Positions 50,557-53,039 of a stretch of 53,039 nucleotides of DNA are shown here, piece by piece. The notes below the pieces were generated by a model, which ran no database searches, was not told where the DNA came from, and worked only from the letters and a program-made list of their open reading frames with translations. The position numbers and the translations under genes were made by a program. Positions within the stretch are counted from its first letter, which is position 1. Every line of letters starts with the position of its first letter. The stretch spans positions 312,765-365,803 of the forward strand of contig NW_003121912.1 in assembly GCF_000003605.2 (NCBI RefSeq), written 5' to 3'. The stretch comes from Saccoglossus kowalevskii (Eukaryota; Hemichordata; Enteropneusta; Harrimaniidae).

Positions 50557-51638
50557 TATCTATTAAAATTGAGTAAAACTTAATATAAACCGGAAATTGC
50601 TACAATTAGGGTGTATTTATTCCATACCCATCGCTACATGTATGTATTTATTTTTATTAATTTTCGTAAATTTATCATTAATAATATTATCCTTATGAAA
50701 TACAAATATTTATTAATACTATAAAATATTGTAATGCGTGAATAATCTATGTATGGGTATTGTTGGAGATGTTTTGTGATGGGTGTATGTATATGTCCAG
50801 TATTTTCTCGGTTAATTGAAGTTTTTGTTGGTAATTTGTTTTCTTCATAGATTACTGATATATTGGTTACGTCATGTTTTAATACGCCCTGGGCGATGCT
50901 AACGAGGCCATTGTGTCCCCCTCAATAGCGCTACGTTAGGGAATATATGCCAGATCTTATTCAAAAGTATGTGTGTTTTGTGGGATGTCAATTTCACCAC
51001 GTTCTGCATTGAAATCGCTCCAAAATAAAATAGCTGCTACGTTGATCAATTTTGATTACTGCGATGGTTAATATTGTCATATTAGAAATAAAGAACCAAT
51101 ATTCTGATTACATATATCGTGGCATTACTAAAGTTTAGATAAAATAGCCGATTAAATCATACTATTAAACTATAAACAAAAAACTAAATTTATAGTAAAG
51201 AACTATATAACCATCGATCATTGTGCCAAACTCGTAAGGTATTTAAAACATTCCCGCGTTTGTTTAACCCCCTTCCCAACCATTTGTCATTCTACTACAC
51301 ACTATGCATAACGCTATTAATAGCCCAGCGTCCAGATTTTAAACCAATGTTTACGAGGTGTGTATATACAGTAACTGCGAATGTATGAACGAACGTGATT
51401 TGATGTAATTTTTGTTCCAACAGTGCGTTTGGCAATGAACTGTTGCGACCGCACTGGGTGACATCTTGGATCGACACTTGTTTAACCGGGTCAAGTGGTC
51501 ATGAAAGTGTAAATCAACTTAACCGCACCCTGCCGTGTCACATGACTGTTATAAGAACCATCAGTGCAGGCCATTCGTAGTTGGTGTGGATTGAATTTCG
51601 ACGATGGTGCGAATTACTCTGAGTATACAACGTATACA
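50557..51638. other. Spacer between the two Ig genes
   Basis: About 1.1 kb of AT-rich DNA with no coding signal. TTATAAGA at about 51549 may be a TATA-like element for the second Ig gene. Confidence 0.5.
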
Positions 51639-53039
51639 ATGTATCGCGCTCTTCAGGTAATTCTCCTGGGCATGTGCGTCTTGCAGATTTTGTTTTCAAC
51701 GCCAAAGAGGGTCACTGTCAAAGTTGTTGGGGGAAATACGATGGTCCCGGAAGGTGGCAATGTCACTTTGAAATGTACAGTAACCCAGCTGACCTTATCA
51801 GAAACGGTGTCATGGGTCAAAGGTAACACGATTATTAGTGAAAACGATAACATCCGCAACCCCGGAGAAATGATCAGCAGTCGTCGTTACAATGTTGTTG
51901 CGAAGGATGGTGAATACGACTTGTACATCGACAATTTTCGGGAGAGCGACGCCGATGAGTATCAATGCATAGTCACCGATTTCCAGGTGGCGCACCAGCA
52001 AGTGGTTAAAACGAGATCTGTACAACTGACTTTTCATCACAAACCACCTGTTCCCGTATGTGAAGTCACATCAGGAGTCATTAAACGGGAAGTAGTCGTA
52101 GGTCAAACTGTCACGTTTGTGTGTATGTTGAACAGATCACGGCACAATGTCCGCCTTCAGTGGTTTCGAACACCGGATGGAAATTACCTCAAATCACGGG
52201 ACGATGAAGATGTTCACTATATCTATAGTTACTATACTTGGCTGCCATCGAAACGCGATTCCGACTTAAATCTCGCGTGTGCGGCCCACTATCGAGACTT
52301 AACATTAGATACTTTACCTTCTTGCACTGTTAGGCCGTTTACCATACTGTACAAGCCGAATATAAGTATTTATCCGAATATTGCTCGACCCAAAATAAAC
52401 GAAAACGCTGTGTTCCGATGCATTGCAGACGCCAATCCAACAGCGACTTCGTGTACGTGGAACTACAACGGTGTTGCAGTCGTCAGAATCTTACTGGAGG
52501 ACAGAAGATTGAGACTGTCAAACGATGGCAGTACACTTATAATCTCGAATGTGCATCCTGGTGACGTGGTCGCCGTACTGACTTGTGACTGTTTCAACCA
52601 CGTCGGCAACAGTACTGCTAGGGCAATGCTGGAGATAGAAGAAGACGAAATTGACTTCACTGTCAGTTTAAAACATCGAGTGGCCGGACAAGTTCGTCCA
52701 GGGGGCGTGGCTGTATTTGTATGCGATGTTCATAGTATGCAACCACAGCTTGATAAATGCAAGTTTAATTGGAGTTTCAAAAGTGTGTTCGTTGACAATA
52801 ACTGCGACACCGACAGGTTTATTTTAGAACAACGCATACGCAATGCATTGCTGCTAATTACGAATGTATCTATCAGTGACAACAGCGGAGAATTGAAGTG
52901 CAGTGTGACATGCGGTCACGCAACAAAGACCGATTCCCTGAAATTGGACGTCTCGGTCGAGGAAGCGGAGGATGCCAGCAGCTTCTATCAACAGCGCAAA
53001 CTAAATCAGGACTCCGATATCGTCATCAGAATACCGAGA
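51639..53039 (+). CDS. Second intronless Ig receptor, 3' partial, paralogue of 48362-50239
   Basis: An open frame of 467 codons from ATG 51639 to the right edge with no stop. Order: signal peptide (MYRALQVILLGMCVLQILFS); Ig1 with C46, W59 and C110 (DEYQC); Ig2 with C162, W175 and C214; Ig3 with C261, W274 and C316; Ig4 with C362, W378 and C421. Residues after 440 look like the juxtamembrane region, so the membrane segment and tail should follow outside the window. It shares with the upstream gene the MYRA start, the domain order, and an Ig2-Ig3 linker pattern (WLPSKRD here, WVPQRRD there, then a Cys, then PF..LY.P against PF..VYRP). The sequence identity is low, so the duplication is old. An ATG at 51604 in another frame overlaps the start (19 codons with stop). 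Confidence 0.87.
   Translation, partial: MYRALQVILLGMCVLQILFSTPKRVTVKVVGGNTMVPEGGNVTLKCTVTQLTLSETVSWVKGNTIISENDNIRNPGEMISSRRYNVVAKDGEYDLYIDNFRESDADEYQCIVTDFQVAHQQVVKTRSVQLTFHHKPPVPVCEVTSGVIKREVVVGQTVTFVCMLNRSRHNVRLQWFRTPDGNYLKSRDDEDVHYIYSYYTWLPSKRDSDLNLACAAHYRDLTLDTLPSCTVRPFTILYKPNISIYPNIARPKINENAVFRCIADANPTATSCTWNYNGVAVVRILLEDRRLRLSNDGSTLIISNVHPGDVVAVLTCDCFNHVGNSTARAMLEIEEDEIDFTVSLKHRVAGQVRPGGVAVFVCDVHSMQPQLDKCKFNWSFKSVFVDNNCDTDRFILEQRIRNALLLITNVSISDNSGELKCSVTCGHATKTDSLKLDVSVEEAEDASSFYQQRKLNQDSDIVIRIPR

Overview
The window is nuclear DNA of an animal: genes split by GT-AG introns, many short interspersed repeats, a pogo-type transposon relic, and two runs of N. The proteins are a UFMylation ligase, a Brachyury transcription factor and two immunoglobulin-domain receptors. 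The Brachyury is clearly bilaterian and its C-terminal half (GGWFLPGT and [13 protein letters not shown] segments, LTPP at the end) looks most like invertebrate deuterostome versions. I therefore infer a marine invertebrate such as a hemichordate or cephalochordate, but the species cannot be fixed from this sequence and a lophotrochozoan is not excluded.

Layout. Positions 1-16.6 kb, plus strand: UFL1, lacking only its first coding exon(s), 16 exons visible. Its introns hold a pogo/Tigger-like element with both inverted ends, several MITE-like elements with recognisable target-site duplications, a foldback element, tandem duplications and a partial duplicate of an exon. Positions 16.6-32.6 kb: no gene seen, but two copies of a 330-bp dispersed repeat and one small element with inverted ends. 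Positions 32.65-37.05 kb, minus strand: a complete seven-exon Brachyury (410 codons). Positions 37.05-48.3 kb: Brachyury upstream DNA with candidate ETS, T-box, TCF and CRE sites, a 223-base gap, a MITE and a microsatellite, no gene seen. Positions 48.3-53.04 kb, plus strand: two tandem, related, intronless genes for four-Ig-domain receptors. The first is complete with a membrane segment and a tail rich in tyrosine motifs; the second runs off the right edge.

The three groups have no obvious shared function. UFL1 is a housekeeping gene and its body is almost free of CpG. The Brachyury locus and the Ig genes are rich in CpG, the pattern expected of mosaic germline gene-body methylation in invertebrates. 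Large gene-free tracts on both sides of Brachyury fit a developmental regulatory domain. The most novel material is the intronless Ig receptor pair, especially the duplicated 39-residue phosphotyrosine cassette (TYDDTDSLGYIQP) followed by an ITIM-like SDYQKL and a YDN motif: a plausible lineage-specific recognition or adhesion receptor family.
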